Counted from the first letter of the stretch, positions 28,300 to 36,934 are shown. The stretch: DNA of 43,920 nucleotides from an uncultured Saprospiraceae bacterium (GCA_937928045.1 CALFWO010000008.1:1-43920), one strand, 5' to 3'. Made by a program: numbers and translations. Notes: generated by a model from the sequence alone, not told the origin.

Positions 28300-29358
28300 C
28301 TAATTGGGAATATCTCGAAGGCCATTCCAATTAATAATACCAATTTTGTTTCCTACGATTTCAACTAATTTTTCATCCTTAAAATCTGCCAAAGTTCGGA
28401 TACAAGTTTCTTTTGTGGTTCCAGCTACATTGGCCAAATCTTCTCTTCTAATACCAAATTTTCCCGGACTTGATTCCGAAATTTCACTTTTCTCTGCTAC
28501 TCTTAATAAAGCATCTGCTACTCTTCTACGAACTGAATCATAGGCTAATTTTAGAAGTCGCTCTTCTTTCTCGGAAATATTTTTAGCCAACCTTCTGATC
28601 AGCTGCGATGATACATCTCTGTCTCCATGAATCAAAGCCAAGAATTCATTTTTAGGAATAAGACTAACTAAGGATTCTTCCAAGGCTGCTACATTCTCAT
28701 AATATTTATCATCTTTAAGTAGTGCTGTGTAACCTAAAAAGTCTCCCTTACCAGCAATGGAAGTAATGAACTCTTTTCCAAAATCATTTTTTCGGTATAC
28801 TTTAAATTTTCCAGAATTGATGAAGAATAAAAAGTTTGGCGTATCCTCTTCCTTAAATAGAAATTCTTTCTTTTTGTATTCTTTAGTAGTTCTTTCTGAA
28901 GAAAGTTCTGTTAGTGCCTGATTAGCTTTGGTCTCATTGATGAAAAGGTTGAAACCTTCTGGACTAGAATCATAAGTTTTAATTCTGTCAGCTTTTTTGA
29001 ATCTTACATCAATGGCATCAAGGAGTTCAACGTCAGTAAAAGGCTTAGTTATATAATCATCTGCACCTAAACTCATACCTTTTCTGAAATCGTCTCTTTC
29101 AGACTTTGCAGTTAGAAATATGAATGGCGTATCCATAGTTAGATGATTCTTGCTTAATACGCTCAAAACACTATAACCATCCATCTCTGGCATCATGACA
29201 TCACACACAATTAAATCAGGTTTTGACTTTAACGCTTTTTGAATTCCTTCTCTACCATTAATAGCTGATATCACATCGTAATCAGAAAGCTCCAACAATT
29301 CCGCAATATTTTCTCTGACATCAAAGTTGTCTTCAATTACGAGGATTTTTTTCTTCAT
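28300..29358 (-). CDS. Hybrid response regulator - CRP/FNR-type transcription factor
   Basis: 352 residues. A receiver domain (1-125) has the acidic pair at ED 9-10, phosphoacceptor D53 in LIVCDVMMPEMDG, and K105 in DDYITKPF. It is followed by a cyclic-nucleotide-binding-type beta barrel (about 155-270, with KEFLFKEEDTPNFLFFINSGKFKVYRK and GKGDFLGYTALL). A Crp-type helix-turn-helix lies at about 285-345 (IRREDLANVAGTTKETCIRTLADFKDEKLVEIV). The phosphate-binding cassette lacks the RTA motif of cAMP binders, so the effector is probably not cAMP and the barrel may only dimerise. I chose ATG 29358 over a TTG at 29382. It overlaps the kinase gene by 26 bases, so the two form a cotranscribed pair. 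Confidence 0.9.
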   Translation of the reverse strand: MKKKILVIEDNFDVRENIAELLELSDYDVISAINGREGIQKALKSKPDLIVCDVMMPEMDGYSVLSVLSKNHLTMDTPFIFLTAKSERDDFRKGMSLGADDYITKPFTDVELLDAIDVRFKKADRIKTYDSSPEGFNLFINETKANQALTELSSERTTKEYKKKEFLFKEEDTPNFLFFINSGKFKVYRKNDFGKEFITSIAGKGDFLGYTALLKDDKYYENVAALEESLVSLIPKNEFLALIHGDRDVSSQLIRRLAKNISEKEERLLKLAYDSVRRRVADALLRVAEKSEISESSPGKFGIRREDLANVAGTTKETCIRTLADFKDEKLVEIVGNKIGIINWNGLRDIPN

Positions 29359-31015
29359 GATTGTTTTTTGGTAATGAAACAATGAATAGTGATCCTTTTC
29401 CTTCTTGGCTTTTTACATTTATTTCTCCGTTTAACAAGCTTACATAATCGCGAACAATGTTCAAACCTAATCCTGTTCCTTTAATATGACTTACGTTTCC
29501 TGATCTGAAAAATCTAGTGAAAAGATGTTTCTGATCTTCCTTTGGAATTCCCATTCCCTGATCTTCAATTTCGAAGTTTAAATGTTTTTCTTTTTCTAAA
29601 ATTCGAAAAGTGATTTCATCTTTTGGTTCAGAGTATTTACTTGCATTGGATAATAAATTTAAAATTATTTGCCTTAATAAATTAGGATCGGTATAAAACT
29701 CAAAGTTGTTGTCTAATCCTTTCAATACAATAGTTTGATCTACCTTTAAATTGTTTTGAAAAGTTTCGATGACTGACATGCAAAAATCATTGATTAAAAT
29801 TGATTTTTCCTCTGTATTAATTCTACCTTCCTCAAATTTACTTATTGAAAAGAAGTCATCTAACATGAAAGTCATATGATTCAATGCGCCTTTGATTCTT
29901 TTGAAGTGCTTTTGCTTTTTTTCAGAAATTTCGCCTTTCTCATATCGCTCCAAAATTGAAATGCTGGAAAGTACAGTACTAATTGGTGTTTTGAATTCAT
30001 GACTTGCCATAGAAAGAAACCGAGACTTAAGTTGATTCAATTCCAATTCTTTTTCTAAACTTAATCTAAGTTGAGCTTCACTTTCCAAAAGTGCTATTTC
30101 TGCGTTTTCTCTTTCGACTATTTCGCTGTCTAATTTTCTATTGGTATTCAAAAGTCTGTTTACTACACTGACCAATTCATTTGTTCTGTTCGCAACTTCT
30201 TTTTCCAATCGACTATTAAGCAGTTTAAGTTCACGTTCTGTATCCATTAACTGAGTAATGTCAATACCACTAGCCAATACAGATTCAAGTTTACCTTCTT
30301 CATTTGTATTTGGAATACTATGCCATTTAATAACTTTTGTATCTCCTGATTTGGTAATTATTTTGTGCGTTAAAAATTCTATCAATCGTTGATTCCCTGA
30401 GAAAATTGATTTCCATTCGGCTCTGAAAACGGAGGTTAGATGAGGTTCAAGAACCAAGTCAAACCAATCTTTTCCTAAAACTTCTTCTTTTGTATATCCC
30501 GTTATTTCTGAAGCCTTTGGATTGAACAGCATTATTTTTCCTTCTCGATCCAATTCGATAATTATACTATTGGTGACGATCAAGTATTGCTCTAAAAGCT
30601 GTCGTTCTTTTAAAAGTGCATTTTGAGTATTTTTAAATTCCGACAAGTCATGGTGAACTCCCGTAAAGTAGTTTCTTCCGTTTAGTGTGAATTGAGAAAG
30701 GCTTAAAAATACTGGAATGATTTCGCCATTTTTTTTTCTACCCAATACTTCGAATGAAGAGCCCAGTTTTTCGTTTAACCCTTTTGCACCTAATCTTATT
30801 TCTTCTCCTTTCGATGATACCATTTCGTGAGGCAAAAGAAAAGTGAAATTTTGGCCTAATATTTCATGACTTTCAAATTGGAATATGCTAGTCATTGCTT
30901 TATTAACATAAATAATGGTGCCTGTGTCATCTACCAACATGAGTCCATCCACGGCATCGGCAAACACTGAAGAGAGCAAATATTTGGAATTTTCTTTATC
31001 GATTTCTTTTTCCAT
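29333..31015 (-). CDS. Soluble PAS-PAS sensor histidine kinase
   Basis: 560 residues with no transmembrane helix. PAS domain 1 is at about 12-128 (DAVDGLMLVDDTGTIIYVNKAMTSIF) and PAS 2 at about 140-260 (IIIELDREGKIMLFNPKASEITGYTKEEVLG). A coiled coil follows at about 260-330. The HisKA domain has H339 in SMASHEFKTPIS, and the HATPase_c domain has NLLSNASKYS, FEIEDQGMGIP and GTGLGLNIVRDYV. The PASs show no obvious haem or flavin motif, so the signal is unknown. Its partner is the overlapping response regulator-CRP gene. Two TGAT-N4-ATCA palindromes lie 80-210 bp upstream. Confidence 0.93.
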   Translation of the reverse strand: MEKEIDKENSKYLLSSVFADAVDGLMLVDDTGTIIYVNKAMTSIFQFESHEILGQNFTFLLPHEMVSSKGEEIRLGAKGLNEKLGSSFEVLGRKKNGEIIPVFLSLSQFTLNGRNYFTGVHHDLSEFKNTQNALLKERQLLEQYLIVTNSIIIELDREGKIMLFNPKASEITGYTKEEVLGKDWFDLVLEPHLTSVFRAEWKSIFSGNQRLIEFLTHKIITKSGDTKVIKWHSIPNTNEEGKLESVLASGIDITQLMDTERELKLLNSRLEKEVANRTNELVSVVNRLLNTNRKLDSEIVERENAEIALLESEAQLRLSLEKELELNQLKSRFLSMASHEFKTPISTVLSSISILERYEKGEISEKKQKHFKRIKGALNHMTFMLDDFFSISKFEEGRINTEEKSILINDFCMSVIETFQNNLKVDQTIVLKGLDNNFEFYTDPNLLRQIILNLLSNASKYSEPKDEITFRILEKEKHLNFEIEDQGMGIPKEDQKHLFTRFFRSGNVSHIKGTGLGLNIVRDYVSLLNGEINVKSQEGKGSLFIVSLPKNNHEEKNPRN

Positions 31016-31091
31016 ACTTATGAATAGGCACTATAGCTCACTACAAAATAGCTTTAAACATTGAAATAATTACCTAAACAGTTTAAAAATG

Positions 31092-31105
31092 GTGATTTAA
31101 ATCAC
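31092..31105. promoter_or_regulatory. CRP/FNR-type operator candidate 1
   Basis: A perfect 14-bp palindrome, GTGATTTAAATCAC, which fits both the CRP half-site pattern GTGA-N6-TCAC and the FNR core TGAT-N4-ATCA. It is centred 83 bp upstream of the kinase start. A TATTTTG element at 31050-31044 would place the palindrome about 60 bp from a transcription start, a classical class I distance. The recognition helix of the neighbouring regulator (TKETCIRTL) keeps the Glu and Arg that read such sites in CRP/FNR. Confidence 0.5.
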
Positions 31106-31211
31106 TGTTTTTAAAGATCGCGCTGGATATTTCATGTTTCGAGCCGCGGTTCGGCAATTCTAATTGGCTAATTATCAATGCTAAACGGTCGGTTTTATTT
31201 AAGTCACTAAG

Positions 31212-31227
31212 GATGATAGGGATCATC
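31212..31227. promoter_or_regulatory. CRP/FNR-type operator candidate 2
   Basis: GATGAT-AGGG-ATCATC is a 6+6-bp dyad containing the same TGAT-N4-ATCA core as candidate 1, centred 121 bp away in the same gap. Confidence 0.4.
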
Positions 31228-31354
31228 TCTGGAAAACGTGTCCGAAGGAAGGTTTGGACGTCCAAATGAAAGAGCTTCAAAATTGATAAAATGAGAATTA
31301 TACATTTCCCATGTTGAAGTCTTATGAGATTTTGTTGATAGTTCTGAGAAATTC

Positions 31355-31410
31355 AAAAATGGGTTTTATTAAGGCGTGTTTTCGAGGGGGTGTAATGCCC
31401 CCTTATTTTT
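31355..31410 (+). repeat. Intergenic element copy B with terminator-like hairpin
   Basis: Reads AAAAATGGGTTTTATTAAGG then CGTGTTTT, followed by a hairpin AGGGGG (31385-31390), loop TGTAATG, CCCCCT (31398-31403), and TTATTTTTTT. It is strongly terminator-like on the plus strand although no plus-strand gene precedes it. It shares the GGGTTTT...AAGGCGTGTTTT core with copy A at 28105. Confidence 0.55.
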
Positions 31411-31480
31411 TTAAACGAAACCCAAAAACCCCTTTGTGTAAACAAAAGTTAAATCGAATCTAAACTTGTCTGTTGAAAAT

Positions 31481-31798
31481 TTACTTCTTACTAAGTCTTC
31501 TCGTTGTCACGATTACTTGATTGGCATCAAGCATCTGAACTAAGTACATACCATTGGACAATTCGGCGATATCATATCTATTCCTTCCATCACCTCTAAA
31601 GCTTTTTACCTTAGTACCAAACAGATTGTAAATAATAATCTGCTTTACATCTTTACCATTTTTCAGTTCAAAATACTGAGAAGTTGGATTTGGAAAAATA
31701 GAAATCTCTGGCTCAGTACTAAAAGGACCTAACGTGCTGCCGAAAGCAAAACTTAAGGTAGAACATGTGACAAATAATATGAGTAGAAATTGCTTCAT
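31481..31798 (-). CDS. Small exported protein consisting of a T9SS type A sorting domain
   Basis: 105 residues: a signal peptide (MKQFLLILFVTCSTLSFAFGS), then directly a Por-secretion-system C-terminal sorting domain. The domain has ISIFPNPTSQYFEL, IIIYNLFGTKVKSF, YDIAELSNGMYLVQML and a terminal RRLSKK. No passenger domain is present between them. Most CTD proteins are large secreted enzymes or adhesins. A tail-only protein could be a small surface or signalling protein (compare the CTD protein PorA of Porphyromonas) or a remnant. I chose ATG 31798 because the signal peptide begins there. It lies downstream of thrS on the same strand. Confidence 0.82.
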   Translation of the reverse strand: MKQFLLILFVTCSTLSFAFGSTLGPFSTEPEISIFPNPTSQYFELKNGKDVKQIIIYNLFGTKVKSFRGDGRNRYDIAELSNGMYLVQMLDANQVIVTTRRLSKK

Positions 31799-31922
31799 AA
31801 TCTTATTACTTACAAAATAGAGGAACTTGGGCGACATTCCTACACTTAGCAGATGATTAAGGAAAAATTAACAGGCTAGCGCATAATAAGCCACCTATAT
31901 ATTACCGTTAGGTTAGGTTTTG

Positions 31923-31960
31923 TATCGAATATCTACCTTTACTCAGTAGATATACCGATA
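31923..31960. repeat. Imperfect inverted repeat between thrS and the sorting-domain gene
   Basis: ATATCTAC (31929-31936) pairs with GTAGATAT (31946-31953) around CTTTACTCA. TATCG (31923-31927) and CGATA (31956-31960) extend it to 13 pairs. No T tract follows on either strand, so it is not an obvious terminator. It may be an operator or a 5'-UTR structure for the sorting-domain gene. Confidence 0.5.
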
Positions 31961-32061
31961 TATCACCATTACTTTTCACTGAACAAAATATACGATTAGT
32001 GAAAAAGAATCTTTTCTACAGCAGACAATTTGTGACAAGAAAAACTAAGCGGTTCAGCTTT

Positions 32062-33993
32062 TTATTCTGCCAATTCTTTGAAGAACTCTGCAAAAGCCTC
32101 AATCCCCATACTACCTTTGTCTCCATCGCCTTGGATACGAACCGAGACTTGATTCTCAGCCACTTCCTTTTCACCAACAATAAGCATGATTGGAATTTTA
32201 TTCATTTCTGCCTGTCGGATTTTCTTTCCTATCGTTTCTGACCGGTCATCAATGCTTCCTCTGATATCAAATGCGTTCAATTGATCTTGTATGGTTTTAC
32301 AATAGTCATTGAATCGATCACTAATTGGCAATAAAACATATTGCTCAGGTGTTAACCAAAGCGGGAATTTACCTCCACAATGTTCGATCAAAACACCTAT
32401 GAATCTCTCCATAGATCCAAATGGCGCTCTATGAATCATGACTGGTCGATGCGTTGCGTTGTCAGAACCAATGTATTCAAGTTCGAATCTTTCCGGCAAG
32501 TTGTAATCCACTTGAATAGTTCCTAGCTGCCAACTTCGTCCAAGTGCATCCTTCACCATGAAATCCAATTTTGGTCCATAGAATGCAGCTTCACCTAATT
32601 CGGTTACTGTTTTAAGCCCTACTTCTTGAGTAGCTTCAATGATTGCCTTTTCGGCTTTATCCCAATTCTCATCAGAGCCGATATATTTTTCTTTGTTATT
32701 TGGATCTCTTAATGAAATCTGGGCAGTGAAATCCTCAAATCCCATTTTTCTAATTACGTATTGCGTCAATTCCAATACTCCTAAGAATTCATCTTTCAAT
32801 TGATCAGGTGTACAAAACAAATGCGCATCATCTTGAGTAAATCCTCTTACTCGAGTCAAGCCATGCAACTCTCCACTTTGTTCGTATCTATACACTGTTC
32901 CAAACTCTGCGATTCTTACCGGTAGCTCTTTGTATGATCTTGGACGATGTCCAAATACTTCACAATGATGTGGACAGTTCATCGGCTTCAATAAAAAAGT
33001 CTCTCCATCTTTAGGAGTATGAATCGGCTGGAAACTATCCTCGCCGTATTTTTCATAATGTCCAGAAGTCACATAAAGATCCTTCTTAGCAATATGCGGA
33101 GTGATCACTGGTTGGTAACCTCTCTTTACCTGCTCATCTTTCAAGAAATTTTCCAGTCGCGTTCGTAGAGCAGTGCCTTTAGGTAACCAAATCGGAAGAC
33201 CTGCCCCTACTTTTTCAGAGAACATGAACAATTCTAACTCAGCACCGAGTTTTCTGTGGTCTCTTTTTTTAGCCTCCTCCAACATCTCGAGATACTGAGT
33301 CAATTCTTTCTGCTTTGGAAAAGTAATTCCATAAATACGGGTCATCTGTTGTCGTGTATCATCACCTTGCCAGAAAGCTCCGGCCAAGTTCATCAACTTT
33401 ACCGCTTTAATCTTTCCTGTATTCGGCAAGTGAGGTCCACGGCAGAGATCTACAAAATTCCCTTGCTCATACAACGTAAGCGCTTCGTCTTCTCCTCGCT
33501 TTTCAATAAGTTCAATTTTATATTCATCACCTTTATCCCCGAAGTACTTAAGCGCATCAGCTTTGGTTATTGGCTTTCGAACAAATGGACTTTTCATTCT
33601 GGCCAATTCCAAGATTTTATCTTCGATCTTTTTAAAATCATTACTGGACAACTGTCGATCTCCAGTATCTACATCGTAATAAAATCCGCGATCAGTCGCT
33701 GGACCAGTTCCAAATTTTATTCCCGGATAAAGTGCTTCAAGTGCCTCTGCCATTAAGTGAGCAGATGAGTGCCAGAAGGTCATTTTTCCATCCTTATCGT
33801 TCCAAGTAAGTAACTGAACATTTGAATGCTCAGAAATCGGGCGTGTCGCATCCCAGATTTCACCATTAACTTTAGCCGATACAACATTTCTGGCTAATCC
33901 AGAACTTATGGATTCTGCAATTTGCATTGCTGTAATTCCGCTTTCGTATTCGGCTACTCGACCATCAGGAAATGTAATATTAATTGCGCTCAT
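32062..33993 (-). CDS. thrS: Threonyl-tRNA synthetase
   Basis: 643 residues, the usual length. It ligates threonine to tRNA-Thr. A TGS domain covers 1-60 ([23 protein letters not shown]). The editing/SAD domain has [33 protein letters not shown] and a C-H pair ([16 protein letters not shown]). The class II core has [57 protein letters not shown] and, as motif 3, [23 protein letters not shown]-terminal anticodon-binding domain starts near 540 ([14 protein letters not shown]). All zinc and editing residues that I can place appear intact. Confidence 0.97.
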   Translation of the reverse strand: MSAINITFPDGRVAEYESGITAMQIAESISSGLARNVVSAKVNGEIWDATRPISEHSNVQLLTWNDKDGKMTFWHSSAHLMAEALEALYPGIKFGTGPATDRGFYYDVDTGDRQLSSNDFKKIEDKILELARMKSPFVRKPITKADALKYFGDKGDEYKIELIEKRGEDEALTLYEQGNFVDLCRGPHLPNTGKIKAVKLMNLAGAFWQGDDTRQQMTRIYGITFPKQKELTQYLEMLEEAKKRDHRKLGAELELFMFSEKVGAGLPIWLPKGTALRTRLENFLKDEQVKRGYQPVITPHIAKKDLYVTSGHYEKYGEDSFQPIHTPKDGETFLLKPMNCPHHCEVFGHRPRSYKELPVRIAEFGTVYRYEQSGELHGLTRVRGFTQDDAHLFCTPDQLKDEFLGVLELTQYVIRKMGFEDFTAQISLRDPNNKEKYIGSDENWDKAEKAIIEATQEVGLKTVTELGEAAFYGPKLDFMVKDALGRSWQLGTIQVDYNLPERFELEYIGSDNATHRPVMIHRAPFGSMERFIGVLIEHCGGKFPLWLTPEQYVLLPISDRFNDYCKTIQDQLNAFDIRGSIDDRSETIGKKIRQAEMNKIPIMLIVGEKEVAENQVSVRIQGDGDKGSMGIEAFAEFFKELAE

Positions 33994-34038
33994 CTCTATT
34001 TTTTACCGGTTTTCTTAATTCATACAAAAAGCAAGCCT

Positions 34039-34046
34039 CAAAAATA
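34039..34046 (-). promoter_or_regulatory. Putative -7 element of the thrS promoter
   Basis: On the minus strand TATTTTTG matches TAnnTTTG 46 bp upstream of the thrS start. A TTTTG lies about 23 bases further upstream as a possible -33 element. Short motif in A/T-rich DNA. Confidence 0.35.
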
Positions 34047-34140
34047 CTTTGGCTCTGATTTAAAAGTCCCAAAATTAGGAGTTTTTAGATAAAAAGTGCG
34101 GATTCAACTTTAAAGCTGAATTCTTTAAAGAACTCTTGTT

Positions 34141-34148
34141 TAATTTTG
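34141..34148 (+). promoter_or_regulatory. Putative -7 element of the pirin promoter
   Basis: TAATTTTG matches TAnnTTTG 26 bp upstream of the pirin ATG. No clear -33 TTG is at the expected distance. Confidence 0.35.
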
Positions 34149-34173
34149 GATGTTATAGATCAAAAATACAATC

Positions 34174-34938
34174 ATGTCTGTTCAGATAATTAGAAAAGAA
34201 AATCAAGCTCAAGGATCCTTCAATGGTGGTGAAATCATTGAAAATAAACCGATTGGATTCAATCGAGAAGGAGGAGAGCTCAGGGCTTATTCTAACTTGT
34301 TTTATTGGGCTTTTGCAGAAGCTAAGGTTGATAGTACCATTGGTTTGCATCCGCATCAAGGATTTGAGATCATGTCTTTTGTTCTTGAGGGTCAGATAAG
34401 ACATTACGACACCGAAGGGAAAAAATGGATTCCGTTGAATGAAGGCGATGTTCAAATCATTCGTGCAGGAAATGGGATTAGTCATGCGGAGTTTATGGCT
34501 AAGGATGCTGCAATGTTTCAAATATGGTTTGATCCGGGACTAGAAAAGACATTGAATCATCCAGCTACTTACGACGATTATCGACAGGATGTTTTTTCAG
34601 TTGATTTAGAAGAAAAAATGAAAATTTGCACTTTGGTCGGAGAAGGATCTCCGATTCAAATGGAATCGCCGGATATCAAAATTAAAAGGATGAAAATCTC
34701 ACCAGGGAAGCACAAACTAAATTTAGACGATGGAAAAATTCATGCTTTTTATTTGATTCATGGGGATTATTCAATTAAACAAGGAACGGTGAATCAAAGC
34801 GATTTAGTTAAAATTAGTTCGGAAGATTATTTCGAATTTGAGAATGAAAACGAGATTGATTTATTTCATTTGGCCACACCAGAAAAACTCGCCTATCCGA
34901 CTTATGCAGAATTGATGCAAGCACAAATGAATAAGTAA
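34174..34938 (+). CDS. Pirin family bicupin protein
   Basis: 254 residues. The N-terminal cupin carries the pirin metal site: LHPHQGFEIMSFVLEG (two His) near residues 55-70 and IIRAGNGISHAEFM (His and Glu) near 98-111. The C-terminal cupin (about 140-250, KMKICTLVGEGSP, HAFYLIHGDYSIKQG) is less conserved. Family knowledge: iron-binding cupins, some with quercetinase activity, others acting as redox-responsive regulators; the role here is unknown. It stands alone on the plus strand, divergent from thrS, and is followed by a strong terminator. Confidence 0.9.
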   Translation: MSVQIIRKENQAQGSFNGGEIIENKPIGFNREGGELRAYSNLFYWAFAEAKVDSTIGLHPHQGFEIMSFVLEGQIRHYDTEGKKWIPLNEGDVQIIRAGNGISHAEFMAKDAAMFQIWFDPGLEKTLNHPATYDDYRQDVFSVDLEEKMKICTLVGEGSPIQMESPDIKIKRMKISPGKHKLNLDDGKIHAFYLIHGDYSIKQGTVNQSDLVKISSEDYFEFENENEIDLFHLATPEKLAYPTYAELMQAQMNK

Positions 34939-34960
34939 GTACTAAAGATAAATACTACAA

Positions 34961-34993
34961 AAAAAGAGCTGTTCAATTTGAGCAGCTCTTTTT
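34961..34993. terminator. Bidirectional terminator between pirin and dodecin genes
   Basis: AAAAAGAGCTG (34961-34971) pairs with CAGCTCTTTTT (34983-34993), with an inner TCA/TGA pairing around ATT. U tracts form on both strands. It separates the convergent stops at 34938 and 35012. Confidence 0.9.
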
Positions 34994-35011
34994 AGTTAAT
35001 TTGAGTTCGAA

Positions 35012-35212
35012 TTATTTTACCAGAAAGGTTACTTTAAGGTTGACTCTAAATGCCTTTACCTTATTGTTGTTAACAACAACACTTTGGCTTTGAACATATG
35101 CAGACTTGATGTTTTTAACAGACTTTCCCGCTTTGTTGATTGCATTCTTAGTTGCGTCTTCCCAACTTACTTTAGAGTCCGATAGAATTTCTATTACTTT
35201 TAAAATTGCCAT
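35012..35212 (-). CDS. Dodecin family flavin-binding protein
   Basis: 66 residues, typical dodecin size: an N-terminal strand (AILKVIEILSDS), the helix SWEDATKNAINKAGKSVKNIKSAYV with the flavin-stacking-region Trp, then QSQSVVVNNNKVKAFRVNLKVTFLV. Dodecins form hollow 12-mers that store or buffer riboflavin/FMN (or CoA). It is downstream of and on the same strand as the TlpA-like lipoprotein gene (24 bp gap). Confidence 0.93.
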   Translation of the reverse strand: MAILKVIEILSDSKVSWEDATKNAINKAGKSVKNIKSAYVQSQSVVVNNNKVKAFRVNLKVTFLVK

Positions 35213-35236
35213 TTTATTGAGTTTGTGTGTTAAAAT

Positions 35237-35890
35237 TTAATTTCTATTTAGGCTTTGAATTTTATCAAATATTTTATCTTCATCACCTGTTCTATATTTA
35301 CGGCTATGGTATGCGATGGTTCCATTTTTATCAAAAATGAAAGATTGAGGTAATCCATTTAATCCACCAGGAAGGATTTTCCTGAACTCACGATTTAAAT
35401 CCCGATAGCTTTCCCAAGGCCAATTATTTTCATTTACCATTTTGGCAAAGTTGTCGTAGTTCTTATCCCAGTCTGTTGAAATGGCAACAATGTTGAAATT
35501 TTCTTGCGCTCTCCATTGATTATATTTTTCTGCAATGGCTTTCATTTCTATTCTGCAAGGGTAGCAAGTGGTGAGCCAAAATAAAACCAATGTTGGTTTC
35601 CCATTATTTGGAATTAGTTCACTTGAGGAGGCGACCTCCCTTACTGTATTTTCCAAAGGAATGTCGAAAGGGTATTTGGCATTTATGTTTTCAACATTCC
35701 TGCTGCGATCTTTCATCATGCGGGATGGATTTGTCGCTGGAATAGAATCAAGTGTTTGTTTTACAGCAACTGCTTTTTCCACACCCTGAATTTTGGATGG
35801 AATATTCGCCTCAGTTTGTACTTCATTCTTTGGAGCACATTGGGCTAATGTTAGTACAAGGAGAAACAATAAATTCATATAATTATTCAT
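35237..35890 (-). CDS. TlpA-like thioredoxin-fold lipoprotein
   Basis: 217 residues. The N-terminus MNNYMNLLFLLVLTLAQCAPK ends in a lipobox (LAQC), so it is probably lipid-anchored in the envelope. After a linker (about 20-85), a redoxin/TlpA domain has LVLFWLTTCYPCRIEMKAIAEKYNQW with the CxxC pair (CYPC), FNIVAISTDWDKN and GGLNGLPQSFIFDKNGTIAYHSRKY (the Gly-Leu-Pro is the cis-Pro loop). It probably reduces disulfides of periplasmic proteins or cytochrome c apoproteins. The gene starts 9 bases after the TPR lipoprotein gene, so they are cotranscribed. Confidence 0.9.
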   Translation of the reverse strand: MNNYMNLLFLLVLTLAQCAPKNEVQTEANIPSKIQGVEKAVAVKQTLDSIPATNPSRMMKDRSRNVENINAKYPFDIPLENTVREVASSSELIPNNGKPTLVLFWLTTCYPCRIEMKAIAEKYNQWRAQENFNIVAISTDWDKNYDNFAKMVNENNWPWESYRDLNREFRKILPGGLNGLPQSFIFDKNGTIAYHSRKYRTGDEDKIFDKIQSLNRN

Positions 35891-35899
35891 ACTGCTTAA

Positions 35900-36934
35900 T
35901 TATCCTGCATTTTGTAATTTTTCCAAGCGTTCTGCAGTATCCTTGAATTCAGAATCAAACTGCAATACTTGTTTAAAATCGCTAATGGCTGCCGTTTTAT
36001 TGCCTGCAATTTCAGCACAAACACCTCTATAATAGTAGGCAATGACATAAACCGGATTAGTTTTTACGGCAAAATCAAAGAATTGATTTGCTTTGGCGAT
36101 AGAATCTTGTTCTAAATAGATCAATCCAATGTTAAAAAAAGCAGGGCTATTCTGTTTGTCAAGTTGAGTGACTTTCATGTAATCCTTTTTCGCTTTTACT
36201 ATTTTACCAAGTTGGTAGAAATAATTACCCCTCACAAAACTAAGTTCAGAATTTTCAGGGTCAATATTCAAAGCTGAGTTGTAATAAGTCTCAGCGATTG
36301 GGTCCTTCTTTGCTGCAAATAGGTTCCCAAGCGACACCCATGCATCAATCAAATCGGGATCATTCTCAATGGCTTTGTTGAAACTCTTAATCGCTCTTGC
36401 AGTATCCTGCGTCTCTCTAAAGTTCATACCCATTAAAAAATAGGCTTCAGCATTTAATGGATCAATCTTAAGAATCTTATCTACTGTTCGTACTGATTCA
36501 TTGTGTTTTTGAAGAATCATTTGAAATTCTCCTAATTTGAGCATGGTTGGTATCCGTCCAGGAAATTTATAAACCGCCATCTCCATTGTATTCAAAGCTT
36601 GTCTTGATTTGAAATAGTCTAAATAAACATCAGCCAACAAGTGATAATAGTCTACCTGAGTAGAATCCATTACAATCGCTTGATCCAAATCTTTGATCGC
36701 CTGATCATATCCTTCGTGTTCGTAATAAGCTTTTCCTCTGGCAAAGAGTAAAGCTGGGGAAATACCTTCGTTAGCAATCTTTGCATTAATCTTGTCAATT
36801 TCTGCCACATTTGTTTTTGGAATTTGAGATTCAGATTTGTCCTCAATATTGGTGGTTTCAGAATTTGAATCTCCCCCGCAGGCCGACAGAATTAAGAGCG
36901 AAATGAAGATGTTAATTAAATAAATTTTTGACAT
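35900..36934 (-). CDS. TPR-repeat lipoprotein
   Basis: 344 residues with a lipoprotein signal peptide (MSKIYLINIFISLLILSACGGDS, lipobox LSAC). At least seven tetratricopeptide repeats follow, for example LFARGKAYYEHEGYDQAIKDLDQAI, AEAYFLMGMNFRETQDTARAIKSFNKAI, and PAFFNIGLIYLEQDSIAKANQFFDFAV. The 34-residue period with conserved Gly/Ala/Pro positions is regular. It probably works as an envelope scaffold with the TlpA-like protein in the same operon. No catalytic residues. Confidence 0.9.
   Translation of the reverse strand: MSKIYLINIFISLLILSACGGDSNSETTNIEDKSESQIPKTNVAEIDKINAKIANEGISPALLFARGKAYYEHEGYDQAIKDLDQAIVMDSTQVDYYHLLADVYLDYFKSRQALNTMEMAVYKFPGRIPTMLKLGEFQMILQKHNESVRTVDKILKIDPLNAEAYFLMGMNFRETQDTARAIKSFNKAIENDPDLIDAWVSLGNLFAAKKDPIAETYYNSALNIDPENSELSFVRGNYFYQLGKIVKAKKDYMKVTQLDKQNSPAFFNIGLIYLEQDSIAKANQFFDFAVKTNPVYVIAYYYRGVCAEIAGNKTAAISDFKQVLQFDSEFKDTAERLEKLQNAG

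Larger units (their letters stand above)
31016..31480. other. 465-bp regulatory region upstream of the kinase gene
   Basis: I see no convincing gene here. A 65-codon minus-strand frame (31083-31280) has no recognisable features. The region is unusually rich in dyad symmetry: palindromes at 31092, 31212 and 31253 (TTTGGACGTCCAAA, 31253-31266), and the hairpin element at 31355-31410. Confidence 0.7.

Noticed and set aside
31083-31280. 65-codon minus-strand frame MKLFHLDVQTFL...
   Set aside because: It has no recognisable family, signal peptide or neighbour logic. It overlaps all the palindromes of the kinase upstream region, which explain this stretch better.
33256-33756. 166-codon plus-strand frame inside thrS
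   Set aside because: It lies wholly antisense to conserved thrS catalytic and editing regions and its translation has no protein-like pattern.
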